From Wurfbainia villosa (Eukaryota > Streptophyta > Magnoliopsida > Zingiberales > Zingiberaceae), in the NCBI GenBank assembly GCA_025175895.1, contig CM045993.1:58842621-58906620 (forward strand): a stretch of DNA of 64,000 nt. Reading direction: 5' to 3'. The notes below the pieces were generated by a model. That model did no database searches. It was not told where the DNA came from and saw only the letters and a program-made list of their open reading frames with translations. Positions 33,544 through 44,489 of the stretch are shown here, in pieces; position 1 is the stretch's first letter, and each line of letters starts with the position of its first letter. The translations under genes were made by a program, and so were the position numbers.

Positions 33544-33887
33544 TGTTTGAGCTGATGCTCTAAACTATGTTTTGGTGTTTGACAAGCGTTTAAGTAAACA
33601 AAGGTTTAAGTGTCTAGGCAAGTGAGAGATCCAAGGGTGGACCTTGGTAAAAAGTCCAAGATGGTTAATTCCTTGGCGACTGGAAAAATCCAAGGGTAGA
33701 CCTTGGTGAAAAGTCTAAGATGGGTAATTCCTTAGCAGATGAGAAATCCAAGGGTGTACCTTGGTGAAAAGTCCAAGATGGGTAAATCCTTGGCAGATGA
33801 GAAATCCAAGGGTGTACCTTGGTGAAAAGTCCAAGATGGGTAATTCCGGCCAGATGATGAAATCAATTGTACCTTGGTAGAAAAGTC
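33544..33887 (+). repeat. 3' LTR of element E, first part
   Basis: It starts TGTTTGAGCTGATGC and carries five or so tandem units with AAATCCAAGGGTG / ACCTTGGTGAAAAGTCC. It is cut at 33887 by D2 and resumes at 40316 within the same repeat unit (AGTCCAAG). The minus-strand frame at 33715-33936 is a repeat by-product. Confidence 0.85.
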
Positions 33888-35310
33888 TATTTAAGGATCT
33901 TGGAGATGCTAGAGGGTGAATAGGGTGCTCGACCATCGTTATGGAATTCGTTCATGTTAATCTCTACAAAACTATTTATGTCTTTGCGGAATATAGATAA
34001 TGGAAATACCAAAAAAGATCTAATTTCACGAAACAGGAATATAGCATTGGTTGGCCCAGGCAGTTCTATTCCATGGATTTATCTAAAGAGTCTACAGTGA
34101 TCTATGACCACTAATCTGAAATCTCCTTCAAGAACATCCCGGAGGTGGAGAAACCTCACAATGATTACTAAGTAATCCAAGATCTGATTACCTCGTATGA
34201 AATATGATGTAAGTAAAGAAAAACTACTTTACAAGAGCACTTTGATTGCTTGATCTTTGATTGCCTTGGACTAGCCTTGAAGGACTGGAAAACATCAACT
34301 ATCCCCTTCAATTTGCCCAAGAAAAATTGCTGCAAAAACCCTCCTTCCGAGCTGCCTTTATATCCTACATTGGGCTAGATTTCTGTCGATCAATCGACTG
34401 CCATAAGGCACCAATCGACTGATGTCACTATAGCTGTGTGACAACGGTTCAATCCACGTCGGAAAAGTTCCAATGGGACTCTCACGATGGACTACGGTGC
34501 TCATGGTATCGATCGATTACGACGATACGTGCTTGCGACTAAACCGATCGATCATAAATGGCAGTCGATTGCCATCAATCGACTGCTTCAATGAGCAGTC
34601 GACTACCAAAGCATTTTCAACCCTTAATTGGCAGTCGAGCTCTAGTCGACTCACGGCAGTCGAACCGGCCATAATGTCAATTGACTGCCAACCTCAACCA
34701 TGAGGTTTTAACCCAAGTTTGGTGTCCCCATACTTGCTAGACCACCCTTAGCCTAGACCTAAACCTTCTAGCCACCTCCGTCAGCCTCGCACCTATCAGA
34801 TCCCTCCAAGTTATCCATGACTTATTTGTCCATACGCCAGCCTTCAGGTGCTTCTGTCAGCTATTGTCATGCTAAGTCGGTCTATACTGCCAAGACACAT
34901 TGGACTTACACTGCCAAGATTCCGCTTGAACTTTATGCCGCCAACCATTGGACTTATGCTGCCAAGACTCCACCCTTGGACTTCTCAAATGTCAAGACTC
35001 AAGCTTGGACTTTCCCTTGCCAACCCATGTTGGACTTTCCATGCCAAGACCACAAGACTTGGACTTTCCCTTGCCAACCCATTTTGGACTTTCCATGCCA
35101 AGACCACAAGACTTGGACTTTCCCAAATGACAAGTGTCCCACTTGGACTTTCCATTGCAAAGACCCATGCTTGGACTTCTCATGCCAAGTTCTCAAGACT
35201 TGGACTTTCCCTTGACAATCACATTGTCATATGTTTTTGTCGAACATCAAAACATCGCTCGAGTCAAACTCGAGTCTGATCAATCATGACCTGGGTCGAT
35301 TGCACCAACA
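33888..35310 (-). repeat. 3' LTR of D2 (1423 bp)
   Basis: On the minus strand it runs from TGTTGGTGCAATCGACC (35310) to a degraded end near 33888. It includes CAGTCGACTG palindromes (34385-34690) and a CTTGGACTTTCC array (34895-35215). The TATA-like ATATAAAGG lies at about 34356-34364 (minus strand). Plus-strand frames of 100-140 codons at 34817-35279 are made of the array and are not genes. Confidence 0.88.
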
Positions 35311-37128
35311 ATCTCCCCCTTTTTGATGTTTGACAAAAACCAAACAAACCATTGAGTTAGACCATCTAACTCAAACTCTTTACCAATTCCCAAATTGGTA
35401 ATTCTAACATTCTCCCCCTTTTTGACTAACATAAAAAAGGTTCTCTCCAAGGAGGTCAATGTCTCATATCCCAATGAGATCTTACAATCCCTCCCTTGGT
35501 CCAAAAATACCTAGGATGCCTACCATATTCCTAGTGATAAGTCCTATATCATTCAAGAGAGGCAATCCTATAAACTCTCCCAATTTCTAAATTGGGTATC
35601 TCAAAATCCCATTATTTTTCCCCCTCATGAAGAAAAACAACATCCATCATCCCATGATGGATAACTCCCTCTAAAGGCTTGTTTCCCCTTGATCATTGCA
35701 CCAACAATGTCCTTGGGAAGTCCCTAAGCCAATAGAAACTCTAAAACATCAAAATTAAGGTTCAAAGTTCAACATAGAACTTTCCCACACCTTAAATTTG
35801 ATACATCACCCTAACACGTTTCCTAATCCATATCCAATGGATTTTCACCCTTTCTAATGCTTCCCAAAGCATATCCTAGGGTTAGGAATGGTTAGGGAAC
35901 TTTACGATAGTTGAACACGGGCTAAACAACCCTTGTTAACCAGAAATCAGACCGGTTGACTCTGTGACGATATTGCCCTTGCATCGATGTGGATGCCAAC
36001 AAGCGCGATCGGTGATAACTGAAAATTCTAATTTTTAGTTTCAGAAATCGAACTTTGGAATTTATAAATAATTATATGTAATCTAAAAAATCATGAAACT
36101 TCATACGTATAATACTTATTACAAACACTATGGGTGAAAAATATTTGAAAATTATTTTACTCATAAAATAGTGAAATTGACACAAAGTTCAAAACCATTA
36201 AAATTTGTAATGTTTTGACCCTACTTTGTATCAACTTCATCAATGGTGATTGCTATCAAAAGATAGACTTCACCAAGGTTTTCTAAATGGATTTTAAAAT
36301 GATTTTGAAAACCTATATTGGATTATGTTCCTTGGGCTCAATGTACATAACTTGTACAAAAGCTTTCCCAATGGTCCACTACATGATTTTACATGAGTTT
36401 GAGTTCATCTAGATGCAAAAACTATGCACCTTGAACTTAACTCATATCCTATCATCTCACATATATCTAGGGTGTATAAAACACACAAAAGTCAATGTGA
36501 TGTGAGATGTGAGTTTTGTTCTCCTAATCTAGGGTTTCATGCATTTTTCTAAGGCAACCCAACTTGATTCCCTTATAAATGGGACTTCAAGTCATGCCAT
36601 AGTCCTTAAATCAATTTTTATTAATGCATGAAAGATTATGACATTAATGATGGTATAAATAAACACATGCTTATAATCATGATGTCATGGCATAAGATAG
36701 AATCTAAAAATACATGACATTTAACCTAACCCTAAGCATGATTATTTTAAATGATTGAAAGTAAACATGATGTCATGACATGATATATGGCAAACAAGAC
36801 ATGACAAATAAAATGTATAGGTATAATAATACCTAAAATTTGATATTAGTTGCCATTTGATATAATTAAATATGTTTTTCCATATTATCACTTTTCTCCC
36901 AAATGTGCAAAAAACCCAAAATGACACACTATGACCTCTAAACTTAAATTGTGCCAATTTGATTGTTTTTTCATAATCTTCAAGATATTGGCACATCCTA
37001 AAATCTTTTAGGATTAACAATCAAATCTATTTCCAAGGTATCCATAACTTTGAAAATTATCTAAAATGCCACCTTTACCATGGTTAGGTTAACTACCCAT
37101 CCATTTAAAGTTGGCACACCTAACCCAT
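35311..37128 (-). other. Non-coding 3' half of the D2 interior
   Basis: Counterpart of 16460-18264 in D1 and similar along its length. No supported ORF. The minus-strand frames at 35280-35504 and 36742-37020 correspond to non-coding D1 sequence. It includes the polypurine tract next to the LTR and CATGTCATGACATCATG-type sequence near 36765. Confidence 0.7.
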
Positions 37129-38834
37129 CTAGCGTGAATCGATCACGCTCTTAGGAACCCAAAACATATTTGAGCTCCTAGGGTTAATTAGGTATTCCTT
37201 AGGGATGACCTCCCTAGATACCTTCCTAATGACCCTTCTAGGCTTGTTAGCCTTGGTCATTTGGGTCTTACCTAGGTTGACTCTAGGGGTAACTCCCTTT
37301 GCAACCTTCTTAGTGGCCACCCTAGGTTTCTTAGAAACCCTAGCCACTAGGCAAACACCATGGTCAACTCTAGGGATGATTTCCCTATTGACCTTGGTCT
37401 TCCTAGACCTAGTTTGTGTTCCATAATCAAATGGAACACTATGATAAGCCACCTTAGGCTTAGGTTTGTGACCCAAACCCTTCTTTCCCTTAGTTGACTT
37501 TTGTCTCTTAGGCCCTAGGTGTTGACTCTTGGTCCTAGACTCTTGACTTTGACCATTTGACCCTTTTAGTTGATTTTGCATAATCTTGAGGGTCTTCTCA
37601 AGTTTTTCAAGCCTTGACCTCAAGGCTTGATTTTCAAACTCTAATTGCCCAATTTTAGAATTTTGAATTAATCCTAGGGCGTTGTTTTTCCTAGGCATAT
37701 GCCTAGTCCATTTAAGGTTTAAGCCTAGATGTTCTCCTATTTTCTTGATAGATTCCCTTGGTAAAATATTTTTAGGGACATTAGTCCCAAATTTCTCCTT
37801 ATTCCTAAGGTGGACATTTTTAGCTCCTAAACAAAAATATTTGTTATTCCTAGCATGCTCTTTATGATAAATAGCAAGATTGCTAACATTATTTCTAGCA
37901 TACTTTTTAACATAAATTGAAGGTGCATTATTGAAATATACTTTAGGGTTAGCTTTTGAAGCTCCCCTACTTGTGATGCCCCCTCTTGAGTCTTCTTGCT
38001 CCCCCTAGAGCATTGACTCCTATAGTGCCCCTTTTGATGGCACTTAAAGCAAATGATGTGCTCCTTGCTCCTTTGACTTTGGGCATCGGCATCCTTGACC
38101 TTTGGTGCCGGTGGACTTTTATTGACCCTCTTTGGGCACTTGCTCTTATAGTGCCCGATTTCCCTACACTCAAAGCAAATTATATGATTTTTGTTTAAAA
38201 CCAAATTGCTTGAGTTACCTAGGGTGGTGGTGAAGTTCTCTTGAGCTTGCTCTTCCTCTCTACCGGATGTAGATGATTCTTCTTGTTGCTCCGGTGTTGA
38301 GGATGCTCTAATCTCCTCCCCCTCAAACCTAGAGGTGGAGGTCTCTTCTAGTTTTTCCACCTTCTCTTCCACCGATCCGAAAGTTGACTCCCTATCAACT
38401 TCCGAATCCTCACTTGCTCGTGAGGATGATGAACTCTCTTCATCTTCGGCCTCCTCCTCTTGAGTCTATGAGCACTCTTCTTCTTGGACCGGTGATGGGT
38501 TTTCATAATGTTTCGCCAATTTGCTCCATAGCTCCTTGGCATCTTTACAATCCCCTATCTTGATCAAAATGTCATTAGGGATTACATTAACCAAAATACC
38601 CATTACTTTATTATTGATATTGTAATATCGTAGTTGGTCTTGGCTCCCATTATTCTTCTTGATTTTTCTTCCTTTGTCGTCTTTTGGAGTGTCAAAGCCT
38701 ACTAAGACACTAATCCAATTGTCAAAGTCACACATTAAAAAGTGCATCATTCTACCTTTCCAATACGCGAAATCTTCACGGTTGAAGGATGGTGGAATGT
38801 TGATGTCGTCACCCAATCTTTCTTGGAAATCCAT
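37129..38834 (-). pseudogene. gag: gag of D2
   Basis: It starts MDFQERLGDDINIPPSFNRE. N-terminal copia Gag domain: DFAYWKGRMMHFLMCDFDNW, VNVIPNDILIKIGD, CKDAKELWSKLAKHYE. A TAG at about 38466 is the first break, after which the same frame continues into a Glu/Ser-rich acidic region. Two intact zinc knuckles follow: CFECREIGHYKSKC (38177-38136) and CFKCHQKGHYRSQC (38051-38010). After a frameshift near 37830, the basic tail (37698-37129) has a coiled coil (ENQALRSRLEKLEKTL) and ends with an FWVPKSVIDSR tail. No protease follows. It is closer to translatable than D1. Confidence 0.87.
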
Positions 38835-38884
38835 CTTCTTCCTCTAGCGTGCTCCCTTAGTTGTTAAACTTGAAGAGCGGCCTC

Positions 38885-38896
38885 GCTCTGATACCA
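38885..38896 (-). promoter_or_regulatory. Primer-binding site of D2
   Basis: TGGTATCAGAGC on the minus strand, two bases from the 5' LTR. Confidence 0.93.
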
Positions 38897-38898
38897 CT

Positions 38899-40315
38899 TG
38901 TAGGGGATCCTTGGAACGCTAGAGGGGGGGGGTGAATAGCGTCATCCTCGTATGTTGATGGAATTCGTTCGTGTTTGTCTCTACGAAAACTCATTATGCA
39001 CAGCGGAATATAGATAATAACAACAACAAGAAACAAGAAAAACACAAACACAAGAATAGAACGTGGTTCGGAACCGAACATTTCCTACTCCACAGATCGA
39101 TTGCTAAAGAGCTCTAGTGATGCACACGCAACCACTAATCACAAATAACTCCTTCTCGGAACAATTCGAAGGTGGAGAAACATCGTACAATGATTACACT
39201 AAGTAATACAAAAGATACAAGCTAATACAAGTATGAAATATGATGCAAGTAAAGAAAAACTTCTTTACAAGAGCACTTTGATTGCTTGATCTTTTATTGC
39301 CTTGGACTAGCCTTGAAGGACTGGAAAGCACCAACTATCCCCTTTAATTCACCCAAGAAAAATCGCTGCAAAAACTCTCCTTCTGAGCTGCCTTTATATC
39401 CTGTGTCGGGCTAGATTTCTGCCGATCAGTCGACTACCATAAGGCACCAGTCGACTGATGCCACTATAGTTGTGAGACAACGGCTCAATCCACGTTGAAA
39501 AAGTTCCAACGGGACTCTCACGATCGGCCAACATTGGCGATTATGCGCGATGCCGTAGCCGTATCCGTCGATGAGACTATGGAGCATACGTGCTCATGAC
39601 TAAACCAGTGATCGGTATCATACATAGCGATCATTGCAGAGCATTTTTAGCCCTTATTTGGCAATCAAGCTCTAGTCGACTCATGACAGTCGAATCGGTC
39701 ATAATGCCAGTCGACTGCCAACCTCAACCATGAGATTTTAACTCAAGTATGGTGTCCCCATACTTCCTAGACCACCCTTAGCCTAGACCTAAACCTTCTA
39801 GCCACCTCCATCAGCCTCACACCTATCGGATCCCTCCAAGTCATCCATGACTTGTTCGTCCATACGCTAGCCTTCAGGTGCTTCCATCGGCTATTATCAT
39901 GCTAAGTCGGTCTATACCGCCAAGGCACATTGAACTTACATTGCCAAGACTCTGCTTGGACTTTACATCGCCAACCATTGGACTTATGCTGCCAAGACTC
40001 CACCCTTGGTCTTTACGCCGCCAATATTAACCGCTTGGACTTATCAAATGCCAAGACTCAAGCTTGAACTTTCCCTTGTCAACCCATGTTGGACTTTCCA
40101 TGCCAAGACCACAAGACTTAGACTTTCCCAAATGCCAAGTGTCTCACTTGGACTTTCCATTGCCAAGACCCATGCTTGGACTTCTCATGCCAATTTCTCA
40201 AGACTTGGAATTTCTCTTGACAATCACATTGTCATATATTTTTGTCGAACACCAAAACATCGCTCGAGTCAAACTCGAGTCCAACCAATCGTGACCTGGG
40301 CGAATTGTACCAACA
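38899..40315 (-). repeat. 5' LTR of D2 (1417 bp)
   Basis: Minus-strand LTR from TGTTGGTACAATTCGCC (40315) to GGATCCCCTACA (38899), nearly the same length as the 3' LTR. Same palindrome cluster (39420-39720) and CTTGGACTTTCC array (39930-40215). A run of nine G lies at about 38928. The plus-strand frame 40006-40596 crosses the LTR end and is not a gene. Confidence 0.9.
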
Positions 40316-41892
40316 AGTCCAAGAAAGGCAATTCCTTGGCAGGCAGAAATTCCTTGCGGAAGCGACAAAGTGAAAAGTCCCAAGAATGGCCGGAGGCTGA
40401 TGTCTTGGCAAGTAAAGGGTCTCTTGGTAGAGTCTTTTTTAGGTGTGTTTCAGTCTTAGAGTTGACTGAAACAATGGGTCATAAGGACAACAATGAGTTG
40501 ACACCTCAATTGTTGCCCTTACTGCATTCATCGGTTGAAAAATTTATCGACAGCAAGGAAAAGTCGAGCCAGCACATCGACCGACACTTTATTTGAGGTA
40601 GTCAAGGCGGCGCCTCGACTGGCCTCTGGCAGAAGCAGGAAGATGCAGGGTTGACTCGATCGGTGCTTTGGCTGGTGCAGTCGAGGTGGCGCCTCGATTG
40701 GTCATCAGCAGCTGTGGACAGAAGCAAGTGAGCTTTGACTAGCGCCTCAACTAGTTGTTGGCAGCTGGGACATAAGTGAGTGAGCTTCGACTAGCGCCTC
40801 GACTGGTCGTCAGTAGCTGTGGACAGAAGCGAGTGAGATTTGACTGGCATCTCGATTGCAACAGAAGAAACCTCAGCATTTAACATGAGCAATCGAGCCA
40901 GCACCTCGATTGGCCTTCAGAAAAACCACACAGATGCAAGGCGAGCTCGATTGCGGCCTCGATTGTTGGGAAGCATAGTCATGATTCCGGTGAGAAAACA
41001 TCTCTGTTTCGAAGCGTGGATGGTTTCTACTCGCAGGTTTCAAATGTTGATCAAAATATTACGAACAAGAATGCTTCTCGTAGTGGATCCGAGCTTTCGG
41101 GCTTAGATGGGTGATCGAGAATAGGAATCGGACGATCAATTGCAACTATTTTAGATTTTGTGCAGAAAAATAGAAATATAGAACTAGTGCTTCTTCTTCC
41201 TGTGATTACAACTGAGAGAATTTGAACGAATGACAACATCCTCTTCGTGCTTTCTGCTTCCGTCGCAACAACTGAGCACTACAACTGTCTCTCCCATGTG
41301 CGTCATCTTTCTCTGCAGCAACTCTTGGTGCTTCTGCTTCCGCGATGCCAATTTCTTTCTTATGTCCTCATCCTTCATTGAGACTATCTCTGCTTTCTGT
41401 TCTACACCATCTGAAAAGCCTCTTCGCCGCCCTCCCGGTGCTACAATGTGTGTGGATGCTCTAATCACGACGACAAAGGCTGGCAATTGTAAAAACTCTT
41501 TTTCTTACTGCTCATTTTATTGCACGCATTTCATATCACTGTACTCATTTCATCTGTAATATGTAAAGTTTTTAAGAGGTTTTCTCCACCCTTGAAGCTT
41601 GGCTTCAAAAAGGAGGAAAGATAGTGGTAGGCCTTGGACTAGCAACTCTGGGAGAGAGTTGTGAACCAAGTAAAAATTTACTGCGTCATTTTTTTTTATT
41701 TTCTTGTGCTGGTTTTTTGTTCTTAACTCTTGATTGTGTTTGTCAGATTTTTGTTAAGTATAGGATACATCAAATTATCCTTGTTTTCCGTGTTTTGGTC
41801 ATATCTACTCTCATAAAGCTGAATTTCCACTGCATTTACTCTTATAATTTTTGAAAAAGCAATCCCCCCTCTTGTGTATACCGGTCCTTTCA
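40316..41892 (+). repeat. 3' LTR of element E, second part
   Basis: It resumes the TCCAAG repeat cut at 33887, then has a cluster of GCCTCGACTGG / GCGCCTCGATTGG half-sites (40595-40965) similar to that in the E spacer. It then contains sequence leading to TTTTAAGAGGTTTTCTCCACC and ends in CTCTTGTGTATACCGGTCCTTTCA. A CCCCCCTCTTGTGT box before the end is common in Sirevirus LTRs. The next five bases (GAGCA) would be the right TSD. Total LTR length without D2 is about 1.9 kb. Frames at 41051-41559 on both strands are unsupported. Confidence 0.8.
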
Positions 41893-42454
41893 GAGCATGA
41901 TTGCACCAACATAGGTGATCGGGAAGGAGAAACTATGGGAGGATAGGTATGAGTAGAAGGTTCCCCCTCAATTGGGGAGATTTTTTTTTTGGAGGGAGAG
42001 GGAAGATTCTGGTGAGATTACTAAGGGGCAGGATGCTCGTCAAGCGATAAAGAAGCTGCCTCGATGACAGAATCATGAAGAGGAGACGAAGGGCGTCCTA
42101 GAGATTTTGCCCTTTTATATTTCCTTTCCCTTTCTTTTCTAAGGCCTTCAATACACTGAGCATTGCCTTCTGCATTAGGTCATCTGCAACATAGAAGAAA
42201 GTTACAGGCAGTTAGTTATTAATAAAGCCTTATACCACAAAAAAAAAAATAATAATACACCACCAATCAAGATGATATCATCTAGAACGAATGGAGACAA
42301 CCCAAAATGTCCTAGAAGATGAGTGTCCAGAAGCAAGTTAGAATTATATTGGTGGTTTTGAAGAACTCTCTTGGCGTTCATAAAAGGACATTTTAGTCGA
42401 CACTCTTGGAAGGAGGGGAGGTCAAGAAGGTCAATTCACCACACCTCTGAATAA

Positions 42455-43147
42455 TGTTAGTGCCCATAAGATTCATATATCTTCACAATGGTGTGATATT
42501 GTCCACTATGGGCCTAAGTCCTCATGGTTCTATTTTTGGGCTTTACTCAAAAGGCCTCATATCAATGGAGATACCTTTTCATCTTATAAGCACATGATCT
42601 TTTCCATGTCTTACCAATGTGGAACTTTGATTGTATTTCCAATACTCTCAACAATACCCCTCAAACATTGCCCCCCCCAAGCCTATCCCTCCTCAAAGGA
42701 CTTCCTTTGCTTGATATTCGATCTTCAACCCACCAAGACTTCTTGCCAACTGTCTGGTCCTCCTGACCCAATTGGACTTCCTGCTAGTTGTCTGGTCATT
42801 TTGACCTAACTAACCAAGTATCTATTGTCTGGTCATCCTAACCTAACTAAACTTCCTGCCTGGTGTCTAGTTCTCTTGATCTGGACATGGAACTCACTTC
42901 CTTCATTCGAGGTACATGGCTTGACATAGACCATGACTTGGATACCAATTGTTAGTGCCTATAAGATTCATATATCTCTACAATGGTGTGATATTGTCCA
43001 CTCTGGGCCTAAGCCCTCATGGTTTTGTTTTTAGGCTTTATCCAAAAGGCCTCATACAATGGACATATCTTTTCATCTTATAAGCACATGATCTTTTCCA
43101 TGTATTATCAATGTGAGACTTTTGTTATATTTCCAATACTCTCAACA
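42455..43147 (-). mobile_element. TRIM (terminal-repeat retrotransposon in miniature), 693 bp
   Basis: Near-identical terminal repeats of 199 and 198 bases (42455-42653 and 42950-43147), each TGTTAGTGCC...CTCTCAACA, flank a 296-base interior without an ORF. A tRNA-Met primer site on the minus strand (ATTGGTATC, 42949-42941) and a C-run on the other side (purine tract on the minus strand, 42654-42682) give orientation. TSD AATAA at 42450-42454 and 43148-43152. The GATATTGTCCACT...GGGCCTAAG wording resembles plant TRIM LTRs. It is non-autonomous. Confidence 0.93.
42941..42949 (-). promoter_or_regulatory. Primer-binding site of the TRIM
   Basis: ATTGGTATC on the minus strand directly next to the LTR; tRNA-Met type, then diverged. 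Confidence 0.8.
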
Positions 43148-43863
43148 AATAAGGCAGAGGGGTAGGGAGTATGGCAAAAAAGTATAGGTCCTTCCAACCC
43201 TTGTGAGAGAGGGCATGTTTTTGAGGAATTGACAATTCGGGCGACCGTTGAAGTAGAATACCTCAACACTAGATGTTTTCAATTGAAATAAGTTGTGGAA
43301 CATCAACGGGGACAGAGGCAGTCCTAAATATTTAAAAATGATGATTGTACTAGCCAAGATGCGGAAGGCATTCAAGGCCAGTTGGTTTACCGCTATTTTA
43401 TAGAAATCAAAAAGCTCAAAGTAGATGGATAGGACAGGTAAGCGGAGACCACTTTCTAGTTGATCTAAGAAGAAGAAGTGGAGGTGATGAGGAGGAGGAT
43501 GAGATCACTCATCTAGCGAGGCAAAGAAACACTTAATACTCTTAGAGATGTAAAATGTTTTATCCCTATAGAAGTGATGGGAGGCGTCTATGTGTGTGAT
43601 GGTAGTTTCAAACCAGGGGATTTTGTTAGGATGTTAAGAAGGGAGAGCCATAAGTAAAGGGAGATGGAGGAGAAGGAATACAACTTACTTGGTGGGTTAA
43701 GAAATGAAGACTGTGAGAGTAGAGGGAGGTGCTGAAAAGGCAACTCGGAGGCAGAATACATGTTGAATGGGGTTACCGGATGAAATGAAGAATTTAGAGT
43801 CGTAGGAAGAAGGAAGGTGATGAAAATGACAATAAAGATGTGGGATATCTGGAGCTCAGGCAT

Positions 43864-44144
43864 TAAAATACTTTATCCTAGAATATTAATGGGTTGGGCC
43901 TAATAGATGATTGTCTAAATGCCCTACTCCATTAAAGCGAGGTGAAAGAAACTCAAGGGTCTTGACTCAAGAATGGAGTTGAGTGATGAGGCCCATAAAT
44001 GAGCAAGAGGACTCCGAGTGATTGGCATGCCAAGAGGAAGGATGTCATGTCTGAGGTATTAACAAGAGTAATCACTAAAGTGGTGTATCTAGACCACTAA
44101 TATCGGACAAGATGACTAGTCTGACTATTTTAGGGGGTGGCTAT
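43864..44144 (+). other. Element G region before its LTR, with polypurine-like tract
   Basis: No ORF in 280 bases. TTTTAGGGGGTGGCTAT at 44128-44144 is a candidate polypurine tract just before TGATAC, the proposed LTR start. Confidence 0.5.
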
Positions 44145-44489
44145 TGATACTACAATAGTATGGCTAAGTGTTGATAGTCTCGAGTTAGGGTGGAGACAAC
44201 TCGAGAAGTGAGTAGAGTGCTGAGTCAGGGAAGAGACGACTTAAGAAGCAAGCAGAGTGTCGAGTTAAGGAGGAGACGACTCAGGGAGCAAGCAGAGAGC
44301 CAAGTCAGGAAAGAGACGACTCAGGGACCAAGTAGAGTGTCGAGTTAGGGAGGAGGCGACTTGAGAAGTGAGCAGAGTGTCGAGTCAAGGAGAAGATGAC
44401 TCGAGAAGCAGACAAAGAGCCACAGGGAAGAGGCAACTCGGGAAGCAGACAGAGAGACGACTATGAAGGGTGGTGACTCAGGAAGTAAA
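44145..44489 (+). repeat. Putative LTR of element G, first part, with 40-bp minisatellite
   Basis: It starts TGATACTACAATAG. From 44181 it is a tandem array of about eight 40-base units of the form TCGAGTTAAGGAGGAGACGA followed by CTCAGGGAGCAAGCAGAG. Element 4 splits the array at 44489, and three more degenerate units follow at 52936-53040. Confidence 0.65.
44485..44489 (+). repeat. TSD of element 4 (left)
   Basis: GTAAA, repeated at 52931-52935. Confidence 0.92.

Larger units (their letters stand above)
33888..40315 (-). mobile_element. D2: gag-only (TR-GAG-like) LTR element, reverse orientation
   Basis: LTRs at 33888-35310 (3') and 38899-40315 (5'). A tRNA-Met primer site on the minus strand lies at 38885-38896 and the polypurine tract at 35311-35327. 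Same layout as D1, with a single gag gene and no pol. It is inserted in the 3' LTR of element E: AGTC at 33884-33887 and AGTCC at 40316-40320 are the remains of an imperfect TSD. It lacks the D1 LTR-start duplication and its gag is better preserved. Confidence 0.88.
12082..41892 (+). mobile_element. Element E: Sirevirus-like copia element, fragmented by nested insertions
   Basis: Pieces at 12082-13088, 19782-23522, 32473-33887 and 40316-41892 join into one element once D1, element 3 and D2 are removed, each with its own TSD. Order: integrase, RT, RNase H, a spliced third ORF of the Sirevirus 'envelope-like' kind, repeated purine-rich tracts, then a 3' LTR of about 1.9 kb that begins TGTTTGAGC (33544) and ends CCTTTCA (41892). 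The 5' half lies left of the window, where element 2 interrupts the integrase. Wording of the C-terminal RNase H and the third ORF support Sirevirus (Maximus) affinity. It is decayed throughout. Confidence 0.85.
41893..43863 (-). pseudogene. N-terminal part of a transposon-associated protein (PF04195-like)
   Basis: On the minus strand from 43863 the first frame begins MPELQISHIFIVIFI. After several breaks, 43470-43142 reads DQLESGLRLPVLSIYFELF, QLALNAFRILASTIIIFKYL and PLMFHNLFQLKTSSVEVFYF, a pattern I associate with the 'putative gypsy type transposon' domain (PF04195). The TRIM interrupts it at 43147. Beyond the TRIM it continues (VLQNHQYNSNLLLDTHLLGH) to an intron of about 78 bases (donor near 42263, acceptor TTGCAG at 42184-42189) and exon DDLMQKAMLSVLKALEKKGK. 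Frameshifts and stops abound. Element E cuts it at 41892. The biochemical role of this family is unknown. Confidence 0.6.

Noticed and set aside
41051..41559. Overlapping ORFs of about 100 codons on both strands, possible host gene fragment
   Set aside because: They lie within the continuous E LTR, have no recognisable domain and overlap one another on opposite strands.
42455..43147. Cassandra-type TRIM with an embedded 5S rRNA-like sequence
   Set aside because: I do not find 5S internal promoter boxes in the 199-base LTR; only the generic TRIM layout is supported.
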